Source of the DNA: Myxococcaceae bacterium
GTDB taxonomy: Bacteria; Myxococcota; Myxococcia; Myxococcales; Myxococcaceae
Length of the DNA stretch: 61,885 bases
NCBI GenBank assembly: GCA_019694595.1
Contig: JAIBBQ010000013.1
Span: 1-61,885, forward strand
Reading direction: 5' to 3'
This document shows positions 26,778 to 35,025 of the stretch, piece by piece. The position numbers and the translations under genes were made by a program. How positions within the stretch are numbered: position 1 is the stretch's first letter; each line of letters begins with the position of its first letter. The notes under the pieces are model-generated. The model did no database searches. It was not told the DNA's origin and saw only the letters and a list, made by a program, of their open reading frames with translations.

Positions 26778-28322
26778 TCAGTGGGGCTGCGTCTGCGCGG
26801 CGACGCTCTGACCGGTGTCGAGCACCTCGCGCACCGCGCGCAGCAGCATCGGCGGAGTGAACGGCTTCTGCAGCAGCGCCACGCCGGGGGCGATGGACCG
26901 GCGCAGGGGCACCGATTCCTGGGTGTAGCCGGACATGAAGAGCACCCGCATGCCGGGCCGCTGCCCCGCCAGCCGCTCGGCGAGCTCGGCGCCGCCCAGG
27001 TACGGCATCACCACGTCGGTGAGCAGCAGGTGAATGGGGCCGTCGTGCTTCTCGGAGATGACCACCGCCTCGCCGCTGCTGCCCGCTTCCAGCACCCGGT
27101 ACCCCTGGCGCAGGAGGATCTGCTTGGCCACGCCGCGCAGCGCGGTCTCGTCTTCGACGAGCAGCACCGTCTCGGTGCCGGACAGCGACTGCACCTGCAC
27201 CGGCGGCGGCGCCCGGCTGGCGTGCTCGTCGGTGCGGGGAAAGTAGAGCGTGAAGTCGGAGCCCTGCCCCGGCGCGCTGCTCACCCAGATGGTGCCGCCG
27301 CTCTGCTGCACGATGCCCAGCACGGTGGCGAGCCCGAGCCCGGTGCCCTTGCCCAGCTCCTTGGTGGTGAAGAACGGCTCGAAGATGCGCGCCTGGGTGG
27401 CCTCGTCCATGCCGGCGCCGGAGTCGCGCACCCGCAGGAGCACGTGCGGCCCGGGCTTCACGCCCAGGTGCCGCGAGGCGAACTCCGCGTCGAGCACCAC
27501 GTTGCGGGTCTCGATGAACAGCGCGCCACCTTCGGGCATGGCGTCGCGGGCGTTGGCGGCGAGGTTGAGCAGCACCTGCTCGATGTTGCCGGGGTCGACC
27601 TTCACCTGGCCGAGGCCGACGCCGAGCTGGGTGGTGAGCTCGATGTGCTCGCCGACCAGCCGGGTGAGCAGCCGCTCGGTGGTGGCGATGACCTCGTTGA
27701 GGTTGACGACCTTGGGCTCGATGACCTGCTGCCGGCTGAAGGCGAGCAGCTGCCGGGTGAGCTCGCCGGCCCGGCCGGCCGCGTCCATGATCTCCCTGAG
27801 GCTCTCGCCCAGCGGGTCGCCGGGCGCGAGGCCCGCGGAGCCCAGGCCCGCGTAGCTCAGGATGATGGACAGCAGGTTGTTGAAGTCGTGCGCCACTCCG
27901 CTCGCCAGCCGGCCGATGGCCTCGAGCTTCTGCGACTGGCGCAGCTGGGCCTCGGTGCGCGCGAGGTCGGCCGCGGCCCGCCGCGCTTCGGTGATGTCCA
28001 GCGAGAGGATGCAGATGCCTTCCGGCACCGGCAGGCAGCGCACCTCGAACCAGCCCGGCTTGCCGTCGGTGACCTCGAACTCGGTCTCCGTGCGGGTGTG
28101 CACCCGCTCGAGCATCGTCTTCTGGAGCATCGCGAAGACGGGGGAGTTCTTCAGCTGCGGGTAGACCTCGAGCATGGTGCGGCCGAGCAGCTGTTCACGC
28201 GTGGCGCGGTTCTGCGCCAGCGCGCTGCGGTTCACGAAGAGGTAGCGCCAGTCGAAGCCCACGACCTGGCAGCCTTCGAGCAAGCTCTCGAGCACGTCTT
28301 CCGCAACGCGCGTGGTGGTCAT
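26778..28322 (-). CDS. cytoplasmic hybrid histidine kinase (PAS-HisKA-HATPase-REC)
   Basis: 514 residues from the ATG at 28322 (MTTTRVAED). PAS about 1-115 with the [F/Y]-V-N-R motif YLFVNRSAL, HisKA with H-box GVAHDFNNLLSIILSY of the NtrB-like/HDF type, HATPase (N-box LLNLAANARDAMP, G1 DSGAGMD, F-box FEPFFTTKE, G2 GKGTGLGL), and a receiver from about 390 (LLVEDET, acceptor in LLLTDVVMPY, Lys in LQKPF). Soluble. It is convergent with the previous kinase and divergent from the steroid-reductase-like gene. No DNA-binding partner is adjacent. Confidence 0.92.
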   Translation of the reverse strand: MTTTRVAEDVLESLLEGCQVVGFDWRYLFVNRSALAQNRATREQLLGRTMLEVYPQLKNSPVFAMLQKTMLERVHTRTETEFEVTDGKPGWFEVRCLPVPEGICILSLDITEARRAAADLARTEAQLRQSQKLEAIGRLASGVAHDFNNLLSIILSYAGLGSAGLAPGDPLGESLREIMDAAGRAGELTRQLLAFSRQQVIEPKVVNLNEVIATTERLLTRLVGEHIELTTQLGVGLGQVKVDPGNIEQVLLNLAANARDAMPEGGALFIETRNVVLDAEFASRHLGVKPGPHVLLRVRDSGAGMDEATQARIFEPFFTTKELGKGTGLGLATVLGIVQQSGGTIWVSSAPGQGSDFTLYFPRTDEHASRAPPPVQVQSLSGTETVLLVEDETALRGVAKQILLRQGYRVLEAGSSGEAVVISEKHDGPIHLLLTDVVMPYLGGAELAERLAGQRPGMRVLFMSGYTQESVPLRRSIAPGVALLQKPFTPPMLLRAVREVLDTGQSVAAQTQPH

Positions 28323-28360
28323 CGGTCCGCCCCCAAAAAACGACCGCACTACCTTGCACC

Positions 28361-28372
28361 TGCGGGCCCGCA
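28361..28372. promoter_or_regulatory. 12-bp perfect palindrome in a divergent promoter region
   Basis: TGCGGGCCCGCA lies between the divergent hybrid kinase (start 28322) and the steroid-reductase-like gene (start 28439). A 12-bp perfect palindrome is notable, although GC-rich palindromes are frequent in this composition. A binding site is possible but no regulator can be named. Confidence 0.2.
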
Positions 28373-28438
28373 ATTGAAAGGGGGCCCGGGATGGCTGCGG
28401 ATCCACTCCTGAAACCTTGCTAGGGCGCAGGCCCGCTC

Positions 28439-29176
28439 ATGGATCTGGAACCCCTCGCGATGGTCGCGCTGGCCGTGGTCACCTGGCTGGCGCTCACCTT
28501 CATCACCGCCCCCTATGGCCGCCACCAGCGCAGCGGCTGGGGGCCGATGCTGCCGGCGAAGCTCGCCTGGCCGCTGATGGAGAGCCCGTCCTTCGTGGGC
28601 TTTGCCCTGGTCCTGCTCGTGTCGGGAAGTCCGCTCGAGGCGGGCACGGTGGGCCCCGCGCTCCTGTGGCTCACCCACTACGCGCAGCGCACCGTCATCT
28701 ACCCGCTGCGCATGAGCCCGAAGGCGAAGCCCATGCCCGCTGCCATCGCGGCGCTGGCGTTCGGCTTCAACCTCTTCAACGTGCACCTGAACGCCGGGTG
28801 GCTCCTGGCGCACCCGCGCGGCGCGGAGTGGCTGCTCGACCCGCGCTTCCTCGCGGGCGCGGCGCTCTTCGCCTCGGGCTTCGGCATCAACCTCTGGGCC
28901 GACGCGGTGCTCTTCCGGCTGCGCGCCCCGGGGCAGAGCGGCTACTCGATTCCGCGCGGCGGTCTGTACGAGCTCGTCAGCTGCCCCAACTACCTCGGGG
29001 AGCTGCTCGAGTGGCTGGGCTACGCGCTCGCCGCCTGGTCGCCGGCCGGGCTCGCCTTCGCGATCTACACGGCCGCCAACCTCGTGCCGCGCGCGCGCGC
29101 CCACCACCGCTGGTACCGGGAGACGTTCGACGACTACCCCGCTGCGCGCCGAGCGGTGGTGCCGTTCCTGTACTGA
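28439..29176 (+). CDS. steroid 5-alpha-reductase-like (SRD5A family) membrane protein
   Basis: 245 residues with about six hydrophobic segments. The C-terminal 3-oxo-5-alpha-steroid 4-dehydrogenase domain is clear: YELVSCPNYLGELLEWLGYAL, then AFAIYTAANLVPRARAHHRWY and a final DDYPAARRAVVPFLY. The spacing of Asn/Tyr/Glu and the ending in a hydrophobic Leu-Tyr follow SRD5A1/2. The N-terminal half has the FITAPYGRH segment. Expected activity is NADPH-dependent reduction of a delta-4 ketone or related enone; the physiological substrate in this bacterium is unknown. Confidence 0.85.
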   Translation: MDLEPLAMVALAVVTWLALTFITAPYGRHQRSGWGPMLPAKLAWPLMESPSFVGFALVLLVSGSPLEAGTVGPALLWLTHYAQRTVIYPLRMSPKAKPMPAAIAALAFGFNLFNVHLNAGWLLAHPRGAEWLLDPRFLAGAALFASGFGINLWADAVLFRLRAPGQSGYSIPRGGLYELVSCPNYLGELLEWLGYALAAWSPAGLAFAIYTAANLVPRARAHHRWYRETFDDYPAARRAVVPFLY

Positions 29177-29314
29177 GGAAGCGGCGGCTGTATGCGCGGA
29201 GCCCACCTTCGCCCCCCGAGAGATCCACCGTCGAGATGTGTTCAGCTTTGAGACGATGCGCAGCGGGAGGTGGGCGCGAGTGGCGGGCCACAGGAACCGG
29301 CGGGGCGCCGGCGC

Positions 29315-31276
29315 ATGACTCCCAATCTCGCGACCTTCGTCTCCATGAGCGCCTTCGTGGCGCTGGTGGGCATGGGCGTGGTCTTCACCGCCCTGGCGAG
29401 AGGGCCGCGGTGGGCGAATGCGCGGATCTACACCGTCATCGCCTTCTCGGCGGCGGCGTACTCCGCGGTCGACGTGTGCTTCACCCTGCCCGAGCTCAAC
29501 GGCGAGCTGGTGCGGTCGATCGGCGTCTTGAACTACCTGACCGCGTGCATTCACGCGTGCGCGTGGGTGGTGCACGCCTTTTCCACCCCGGAGCACCCGT
29601 GGCGCGACCTGTCTCCCAGGCTGCGCGTGGTGGTGATCATCACCATGACCCTGGGCGTGGTCGCGCTCGTCCCGCACGTGATGAACACCGACGGCGTGCA
29701 CGAGGTCCGGGTCGCGTGGGCCGGGGTGGTGTACCACCAGCCGGAGACCACCATCTTCGCGGACCTGATGTCGGTGTGGGTGCTCGGCGTGCTCGCGCTC
29801 CCGCTGGTGGCCTTCGTGCGGGCCTACCGGCGCGGCGAGCGCGGGCGGGGCGTGTGGGTGGTGAGCTTCACCATCTTCCTCGCCTGCGGCATCTCCGAGG
29901 CGCTCACCACCAACGGCGTCTACGACTTCCTCTTCCTGGGAGACGTCGGCCTGCTGGCGATGGTCCTGTCGGTGCTCGTCGATTCGGTGCGCCAGGTGCG
30001 CCGCGACGCACAGGCGCTGGAGGCCTTCGGGCAGGACCTCGCCGCACAGGTGGAGCGGCGTACCCTGGAGCGCGACGAGGCGCGCACGGCGCTGCAGCAC
30101 GCCGAGCGGCTGGCGGCGCTGGGCCGGCTCGCGGCGGGGGTGGGCCACGAGATCAACAACCCGCTGAGCTACGTGCGCTCCAACCTGAGGCTGCTGCACG
30201 AAGCGCTGGCCCACGGGAAGCTCCCCGACGACGCCGGTGAGCTGCTGGAAGAGTCCATCGAAGGGACGGAGCGCATTCGCCGGGTGGTGTCGGACCTGCG
30301 CTCGTACGCGCTGCCGGTCGACGAGCAGCGCCGGGTGCTCGACCTGCGGGAGGTCCTGAGCTCGGCGCTCAAGGTCGCCGCCCACCAGCTGCGCCACATC
30401 GCCCCGGTGACCCAGGAGCACGGGCCCGACGTGCCGGGCGTCGTCGCCGACCCGCTCCGGCTGGGGCAGGTCTTCGTCAACCTGCTGGTGAACGCGGGCC
30501 ACGCGGTGCGGGAAGCCAACCGGGACCCGCGCCGCATCGTGGTGCGCACCCGGCGTGCGGCCGATGGCCGGGCGGTCATCGAGGTCCAGGACAGCGGCGT
30601 GGGCATGCCCCCCGAGCTCCTGGCGCGCCTCGGCGAGCCGTACTTCTCGACGCGCATCGACCGCGGCGGCACCGGCCTCGGGCTCTTCGTGAGCCGGGGC
30701 ATCGTCGCGTCGTTCGGCGGCACCCTGGACTTCGAGAGCACGGTCGGCGTGGGGACCGTCGCCCGGGTGACGTTGCCCGGGGCGCCGGCCGGGGCGGCGG
30801 TGGCCACGGCGGCACCGGTCACCGCCCCGACGCCCGAACCGGCACCGCCCCCCACCAAGCCGCTCCTGGCCGGGCCAGCGGCCGGGCGACGCCCGCGGGC
30901 GCTCATCGTCGACGACGAGCCGGCGGTGGCGCGCGCCTTCTCGCGCATGCTGAGCGACTTCGAGGTGACCATCCTCCACGACGCGCAGGCCGCCGCGCGG
31001 ATGCTCACCGAGCGCCCGAGCCACTTCGACCTCGTGCTGTGTGACGTGATGATGCCCGGCATGACCGGAGCCCAGCTCCACGCCCAGCTCGAGCGGGAAG
31101 CGCCGGCCCTGTTGCCCCGCTTCGTCTTCGTCACCGGAGGCACGATGCTCCCCGAGGTGTCGAGCTTCCTCGGCCGGGCTGGCATTCACCACCTGACCAA
31201 GCCGTTCGACCGCGAGGCCCTGGTGGCCGCGTCGCGGGCCGCGCTGGAGCGCTCGGCGGCGGCGCAGCAGCCCTGA
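29315..31276 (+). CDS. membrane hybrid histidine kinase (7TM-HisKA-HATPase-REC)
   Basis: 653 residues from the ATG at 29315 (MTPNLATF). Residues about 1-225 hold about seven transmembrane helices, then a short coiled segment (ALEAFGQDLAAQVERRTLER), HisKA with H-box GVGHEINNPLSYVRSN, HATPase (VFVNLLVNAGHA, DSGVGMP, FSTRIDRGGTGLGL), a Pro/Ala linker and a receiver from about 540 (ALIVDDEP, acceptor in LVLCDVMMPG, Lys in LTKPF). The ligand for the 7TM module is unknown. It closes a cluster of three receiver-tailed kinases. Confidence 0.92.
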   Translation: MTPNLATFVSMSAFVALVGMGVVFTALARGPRWANARIYTVIAFSAAAYSAVDVCFTLPELNGELVRSIGVLNYLTACIHACAWVVHAFSTPEHPWRDLSPRLRVVVIITMTLGVVALVPHVMNTDGVHEVRVAWAGVVYHQPETTIFADLMSVWVLGVLALPLVAFVRAYRRGERGRGVWVVSFTIFLACGISEALTTNGVYDFLFLGDVGLLAMVLSVLVDSVRQVRRDAQALEAFGQDLAAQVERRTLERDEARTALQHAERLAALGRLAAGVGHEINNPLSYVRSNLRLLHEALAHGKLPDDAGELLEESIEGTERIRRVVSDLRSYALPVDEQRRVLDLREVLSSALKVAAHQLRHIAPVTQEHGPDVPGVVADPLRLGQVFVNLLVNAGHAVREANRDPRRIVVRTRRAADGRAVIEVQDSGVGMPPELLARLGEPYFSTRIDRGGTGLGLFVSRGIVASFGGTLDFESTVGVGTVARVTLPGAPAGAAVATAAPVTAPTPEPAPPPTKPLLAGPAAGRRPRALIVDDEPAVARAFSRMLSDFEVTILHDAQAAARMLTERPSHFDLVLCDVMMPGMTGAQLHAQLEREAPALLPRFVFVTGGTMLPEVSSFLGRAGIHHLTKPFDREALVAASRAALERSAAAQQP

Positions 31277-31331
31277 CCCCCGCCACGGCCCGGACTCACC
31301 TTCCAGTTGCGTCCTGCACAATCGTCACTAT

Positions 31332-31347
31332 ATTGGTGTCAATTCAA
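31332..31347. promoter_or_regulatory. Rrf2 operator candidate 1
   Basis: ATTG-N4-CAAT (31332-31343) is an inverted repeat directly before the Rrf2 gene, within an AT-rich patch that also contains TATATT. The block TGGTGTCAATTCAAC matches the block ahead of the next gene (candidate 2) at 12 of 15 positions. Shared site ahead of the regulator and its neighbour is the expected pattern for an autoregulated repressor. Confidence 0.45.
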
Positions 31348-31358
31348 CGGCCGCCCCG

Positions 31359-31784
31359 ATGCGCTCCAGCACCCACTTCACCATCGCGCTGCACGTGCTC
31401 ACCCTGCTGGCGAGCCACCCCGGCGAGGCGCTGACGTCGGACTTCATCGCGGGGAGCGTCAACACCAACCCGGTGTTCATTCGCCGGGTGCTGGCCGCGC
31501 TGCGGCGCTCCCGGCTGGTGACTTCGCAGACCGGGCCCGGGGGCGGCTGGCTGCTCACCCACGCGGCGCGCGACGTGACCCTGCGCGACGTGTTCCGCGC
31601 CACCGAGGAAGGCGCGCTGTTCGCGCTCCACTCGAGCACGCCCAACCCGAAATGCCCGGTGGGCGGCAACATCCAGGACATCCTCGGGCGGCGCTTCGAG
31701 GCCACCCAGCGTGCGGTCGAACGCGAACTCGAGCAGACCACCATCGCCGACCTGGTCAAGGAGGTGCAGGCACGCAGCTCCTGA
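31359..31784 (+). CDS. Rrf2-family transcriptional regulator (YwnA-like)
   Basis: 141 residues. Winged HTH from about 5-80 (FTIALHVLTLLASHPGEALTS, then NTNPVFIRRVLAALRRSRLV and GPGGGWLL). A single cysteine sits in NPKCPVGGNI, the pattern of YwnA-type Rrf2 proteins; the three-Cys cluster of IscR/NsrR is absent, so an Fe-S cofactor is unlikely. Cys93-type redox or electrophile sensing is possible inference. It precedes the MBL-fold gene by 71 bp, with related operator-like sites before both genes. Confidence 0.88.
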   Translation: MRSSTHFTIALHVLTLLASHPGEALTSDFIAGSVNTNPVFIRRVLAALRRSRLVTSQTGPGGGWLLTHAARDVTLRDVFRATEEGALFALHSSTPNPKCPVGGNIQDILGRRFEATQRAVERELEQTTIADLVKEVQARSS

Positions 31785-31817
31785 CACCGCGCCCTTTTTT
31801 TTGAGCTCATTCGTTAC

Positions 31818-31837
31818 TGAAGTGGTTTCAATTAACC
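31818..31837. promoter_or_regulatory. Rrf2 operator candidate 2
   Basis: TGAA-N5-TTCA (31818-31830), with the block TGGTTTCAATTAACC matching candidate 1 at 12 of 15 bases, 19-38 bp ahead of the MBL-fold gene start. The patch is AT-rich relative to its surroundings and follows a run of eight T (31795-31802) after the Rrf2 gene. Confidence 0.45.
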
Positions 31838-31855
31838 CTGCCGAGGAGTCACCCC

Positions 31856-32713
31856 ATGTCGTCGCGTCTGCTGTCGCTGGTCGTCGTCCTGGTCGCGTCC
31901 CTGTCGTTCGCGCAGTCCAAGCTGCAGGTGAAGGTGCTCACCGCCTCGCCCGAAGGCTTCCTGGTCAACTCCACCCTGGTGAGCGGCGCGAAGGACGCCG
32001 TGCTGGTGGACGCGGCCTTCACCGTGGCCGACGCGCACCGGCTGGTGGCGGCGGTGCTCGACAGCCACAAGAACCTGACCCACATCTACGTGACGCACGG
32101 TCACCCCGACCACTACTTCGGGGCGGAGGTGCTCAAGGCGGCCTTCCCCAAGGCGAAGCTGGTGGCGCTGCCGGAGACGGTGGCGGAGATCCAGAAGACG
32201 GCCAAGGCCAAGGTGGCGCAGTGGAAGCCACTCTACGGCAACAACCTCACCGACAAGCCGCTGGTGCCCGAGGTGCTCAAGGCGAAGAGCCTCACCCTGG
32301 AAGGGGAGACGCTCGAGCTGGTGGGCCCGGTGCAGGGCGACTCCGAGCACAACACCGCGGTGTGGATCCCGTCGCTGAAGACGGTCATCGCCGGTGACGT
32401 GGTGTACTCGGGCGTGCACCCCTGGACCGCGGAGACCCGCGCCGAGTCTCGCAAGGCCTGGGCGGCGACGCTCGACGCGCTGGCGGCACGTGGCCCGACG
32501 GCGGTGGTGCCCGGCCACCAGAAGGCCGAGCTCACCAGCGACCCGGCGGCGATGGGCTTCGTGAAGACCTACCTCGTGGACTTCGACGCCGCGGTGGCGT
32601 CCTCGAAGACGGCCGAGGAAGTGCAGACCAAGGTGAAGGCGAAGTACCCGGACCTGGCGCTCGACGTCATCGTGAAGATCGGCGCCGAGGCCCAGTTCGC
32701 GCCCGCCAAGTAG
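31856..32713 (+). CDS. exported metallo-beta-lactamase-fold hydrolase
   Basis: 285 residues. A signal peptide ends at SFAQ. The zinc-binding HxHxDH motif is THGHPDH (His81, His83, Asp85, His86), with later ligands in DSEHNTAVW, AGDVVYSGVHPW and VPGHQ. A long helical insert near residues 100-130 is unusual for a beta-lactamase. Likely a periplasmic or extracellular zinc hydrolase; true beta-lactamase activity is not implied. It is controlled, by inference, by the adjacent Rrf2 regulator. Confidence 0.88.
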   Translation: MSSRLLSLVVVLVASLSFAQSKLQVKVLTASPEGFLVNSTLVSGAKDAVLVDAAFTVADAHRLVAAVLDSHKNLTHIYVTHGHPDHYFGAEVLKAAFPKAKLVALPETVAEIQKTAKAKVAQWKPLYGNNLTDKPLVPEVLKAKSLTLEGETLELVGPVQGDSEHNTAVWIPSLKTVIAGDVVYSGVHPWTAETRAESRKAWAATLDALAARGPTAVVPGHQKAELTSDPAAMGFVKTYLVDFDAAVASSKTAEEVQTKVKAKYPDLALDVIVKIGAEAQFAPAK

Positions 32714-32717
32714 CGCG

Positions 32718-33143
32718 TCAGGGCGGCTCGCTCGCCGCGGGAGGCAGCAGCGTGGAGGTGGCTCTCCCGAAGGCGCGGGGGAGCCCTTCAACCAGCTCCC
32801 CGGCGAGCCACTTCTCGTACGGGTAGAGCACCGCGGCGGCCTCGAAGCGGCTGGAGTCCTTGGCCGCGGCGAGCACGCGCAGCCGGGCGGTGGACGCTTC
32901 CCGGTAGCGCTGCCAGCGAGGCCCGAAGTCGCGGGCGAGCTGGGTGAAGTCGGACAGCAGCGCCTGCGCGAGCGCGGCGCGCTGGGCGGCCTTCTGGTCG
33001 AGCTCCGCGGCGTCGGCGGCGGCGAAGGTCGACGACCGCTCCTCGGCGAAGGTCAGGTTGGCCACCGCGGTGTCGAGCTCGAGGTAGCGCCGGGCGCGCT
33101 CCACCACCGCCATCAACGCCTGCGGAAAGGTCTCCGTCGGCAC
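32718..33143 (-). CDS. hypothetical helical protein
   Basis: 141 residues starting at a GTG (33143). It is largely alpha-helical, rich in Ala, Glu and Arg, with no signal, membrane segment or known motif; patterns such as ERARRYLELDTAVANLTFAEE and QLARDFGPRWQRYREAS suggest a helical bundle. It lies 12 bp downstream of the ECF42 sigma gene on the same strand, so it may be co-transcribed. I do not recognise it. Confidence 0.55.
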   Translation of the reverse strand: MPTETFPQALMAVVERARRYLELDTAVANLTFAEERSSTFAAADAAELDQKAAQRAALAQALLSDFTQLARDFGPRWQRYREASTARLRVLAAAKDSSRFEAAAVLYPYEKWLAGELVEGLPRAFGRATSTLLPPAASEPP

Positions 33144-33155
33144 GCGCGGGCGATG

Positions 33156-34424
33156 TTACCGCGTCACTGACCGCGCGGCGCCCTGCGCTCGGGCCAGCGC
33201 GAGCAGGAGCTCCTTCTCGCGGGTGTTGTGGGCGAGCGCGGCCGCGCGCTCGAACTCCGCGCGCGCCTCGTCGGAGCGCCCCAGCGAGGCGAGCAGCTCG
33301 GCGCGCACGCTGGGCAGCAGGTGGTAGTCGCGCAGCACGCCTTCGGCCACCAGCGCGTCGACGAGCGCCAGGCCTTCCTCGGGCCCGTAGGCCTTGGCGA
33401 CGGCGACCGCGCGGTTGAGCTCCACCACCGGCGACTGGGTCACCTCGGCGAGCGCGTCGTAGAGCGCGGCGATGCGCTTCCAGTCGGTGTCCTCGGGCCG
33501 GGTGGCGCGGGCGTGGCAGGCGGCGATGGCGGCCTGCAGGGTGTACGGCCCGAGCGGCCGGGCGAGGCTCTCCGCGCGCTCCAGCGCGGCGAGCCCGCGG
33601 CCGATGAGCAGCTGGTCCCAGCGGGCGCGGTCCTGGTCGTTGAGCCGGACCGGGGCGCCCGATGCGTCCTGCCGGGTGCGCAGCCGCGAGGCCTGCAGCT
33701 CGAGGAGTGCGGCGAGCCCATGCACCTCGCTCGAGGCCGGCGCCAGCGCCTGGAGCGAGCGGGCGAGCCGCAGCGCTTCCTCGCACAGCGCCGGCCGCAG
33801 GTACGCCTCGCCCGCGGTGGCGGCGTAGCCCTCGTTGAAGACGAGGTAGAGGACCTCGAGCACCGCGTCGAGCCGCTCCTCGAGCGCGGCGCCGAGCGGC
33901 ACCTCGAAGGGCACCTTGGCCTCGGCGAGCGTGCGCTTGGCCCGAACCAGCCGCTGGGCGAGCGTGGGCGCGGGAGTCAGGTACGCGCGGGCGATCTCCT
34001 CGGTGGTGAGGCCGGAGACCAGGCGCAGGGTGAGCGCCACCCGCGCCTCGACCGACAGCACCGGGTGACAGGTGGCGAGCATCAGCCGCAGCACGTCGTC
34101 GGCCACGCCCTCGTCGAGCCCATGGGCTTGCCGGGCGTCGCGCTCGTCCTGCGCTGCCAGCACGTGCGCCTTGCCGTCGTGGAGCGCGCGCTGCCGGGCC
34201 CGGTCGGTGGCGCGGTGCTTGGCCGCGGTCATCAGCCACGCGCCGGGGTTCTCGGGCACGCCGGTCTGCGGCCACCGCTCCAGCGCGGCGAGGAGCGCTT
34301 CCTGGGCGAGCTCCTCGGCGGTCGACAGGTCCTTCGTCCACCGCACCAGCGCCCCGAGGATGCGCGGCGCCTCGATGCGCCACACTGCCTCGATGGCGCG
34401 CCGGCTCTGGTCGGCCGAGTCCAC
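33156..34424 (-). CDS. ECF42-type sigma factor (SigJ/DUF6596-like)
   Basis: 422 residues from a GTG at 34424, chosen for the AGGAG located 9 bp upstream and the immediate sigma domain. Sigma region 2 (AEELAQEALLAALERWP, NPGAWLMTAAKHRATDRAR) and region 4 (EARVALTLRLVSGLTTEEIARAYL) are followed by about 220 residues with TPR-like helices and a conserved DUF6596 core (DAVLEVLYLVFNEGYAATAGE). This C-terminal extension and the adjacent DGPF gene define the ECF42 group. There is no anti-sigma; the C-terminal extension is thought to regulate activity. Confidence 0.93.
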   Translation of the reverse strand: MDSADQSRRAIEAVWRIEAPRILGALVRWTKDLSTAEELAQEALLAALERWPQTGVPENPGAWLMTAAKHRATDRARQRALHDGKAHVLAAQDERDARQAHGLDEGVADDVLRLMLATCHPVLSVEARVALTLRLVSGLTTEEIARAYLTPAPTLAQRLVRAKRTLAEAKVPFEVPLGAALEERLDAVLEVLYLVFNEGYAATAGEAYLRPALCEEALRLARSLQALAPASSEVHGLAALLELQASRLRTRQDASGAPVRLNDQDRARWDQLLIGRGLAALERAESLARPLGPYTLQAAIAACHARATRPEDTDWKRIAALYDALAEVTQSPVVELNRAVAVAKAYGPEEGLALVDALVAEGVLRDYHLLPSVRAELLASLGRSDEARAEFERAAALAHNTREKELLLALARAQGAARSVTR

Positions 34425-34429
34425 CGTCT

Positions 34430-34864
34430 TCAGCTCCTGCGGGTGGTCTGCGCGCGCAGCGCCTCTTCCTGGGCGCGCAGCTCGGGGGTGAGCGCGGCGC
34501 CGAAGTCCTCGGCTTCGAAGACCTGGCGAATCTCGATTTCCGACGCGGAGTCTTCCTTCCCGTCGGGGTTGGGCACGCGCTTCACCCACTCCACCGCCTC
34601 GTCCATCGACTTCACCTGCCAGATCCAGAAGCCGGCGACGAGCTCCGAGGTCGCGGCGAAGGGACCATCGACCACGGTGCGCTGCTTGCCGGCGAAGCGC
34701 ACCCGCTTGGCGCGGCTCGACGGATGCAGGCCTTCGCCCGCGAGCAGGATGCCGGCCTTCACCAGCTCCTCGTTGAACTTGCCCATCTCGGTGAGCAGCT
34801 TCTCGCTGGGCATCACCCCGGCTTCGCTCTCCTTCGTCGCCTTCACCATCACCAGCACTCGCAT
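34430..34864 (-). CDS. YCII/DGPF-domain protein
   Basis: 144 residues. The YCII-related fold carries the signature VVDGPFAATSELVAGFW, after RVLVMVKATKES and KLLTEMGKFNEELVKAG. The family's DGPF motif names the partner of ECF42 sigma factors, and the gene precedes the sigma gene by 5 bp with its own start at 34864. The molecular function of DGPF proteins is not well established; sequence shows a probable small-molecule binding fold. Likely one operon with the sigma factor. Confidence 0.92.
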   Translation of the reverse strand: MRVLVMVKATKESEAGVMPSEKLLTEMGKFNEELVKAGILLAGEGLHPSSRAKRVRFAGKQRTVVDGPFAATSELVAGFWIWQVKSMDEAVEWVKRVPNPDGKEDSASEIEIRQVFEAEDFGAALTPELRAQEEALRAQTTRRS

Positions 34865-35025
34865 GGTCGACTCCTCTTTCTCTGAAATGACGTGGAACGT
34901 CGTGGCCTGCAGCTCCGCGACGAGCCGGCGGGGCGCAGATCGACACGGTCGCGTCGATTTTTCAAAGCCCCTGGAAGCCGGCCCGATTCCAGCGGGTTGG
35001 CGCGCCGACGCCCCGGCCTGCCCGC

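Noticed and set aside
31795-31802. Run of eight T as a terminator after the Rrf2 gene
   Set aside because: Only a weak four-base stem precedes it; may instead be part of the next promoter region.
31856-32713. True beta-lactamase (antibiotic resistance)
   Set aside because: The HxHxDH fold is shared by many hydrolases and no subclass B-specific residues could be assigned by eye.
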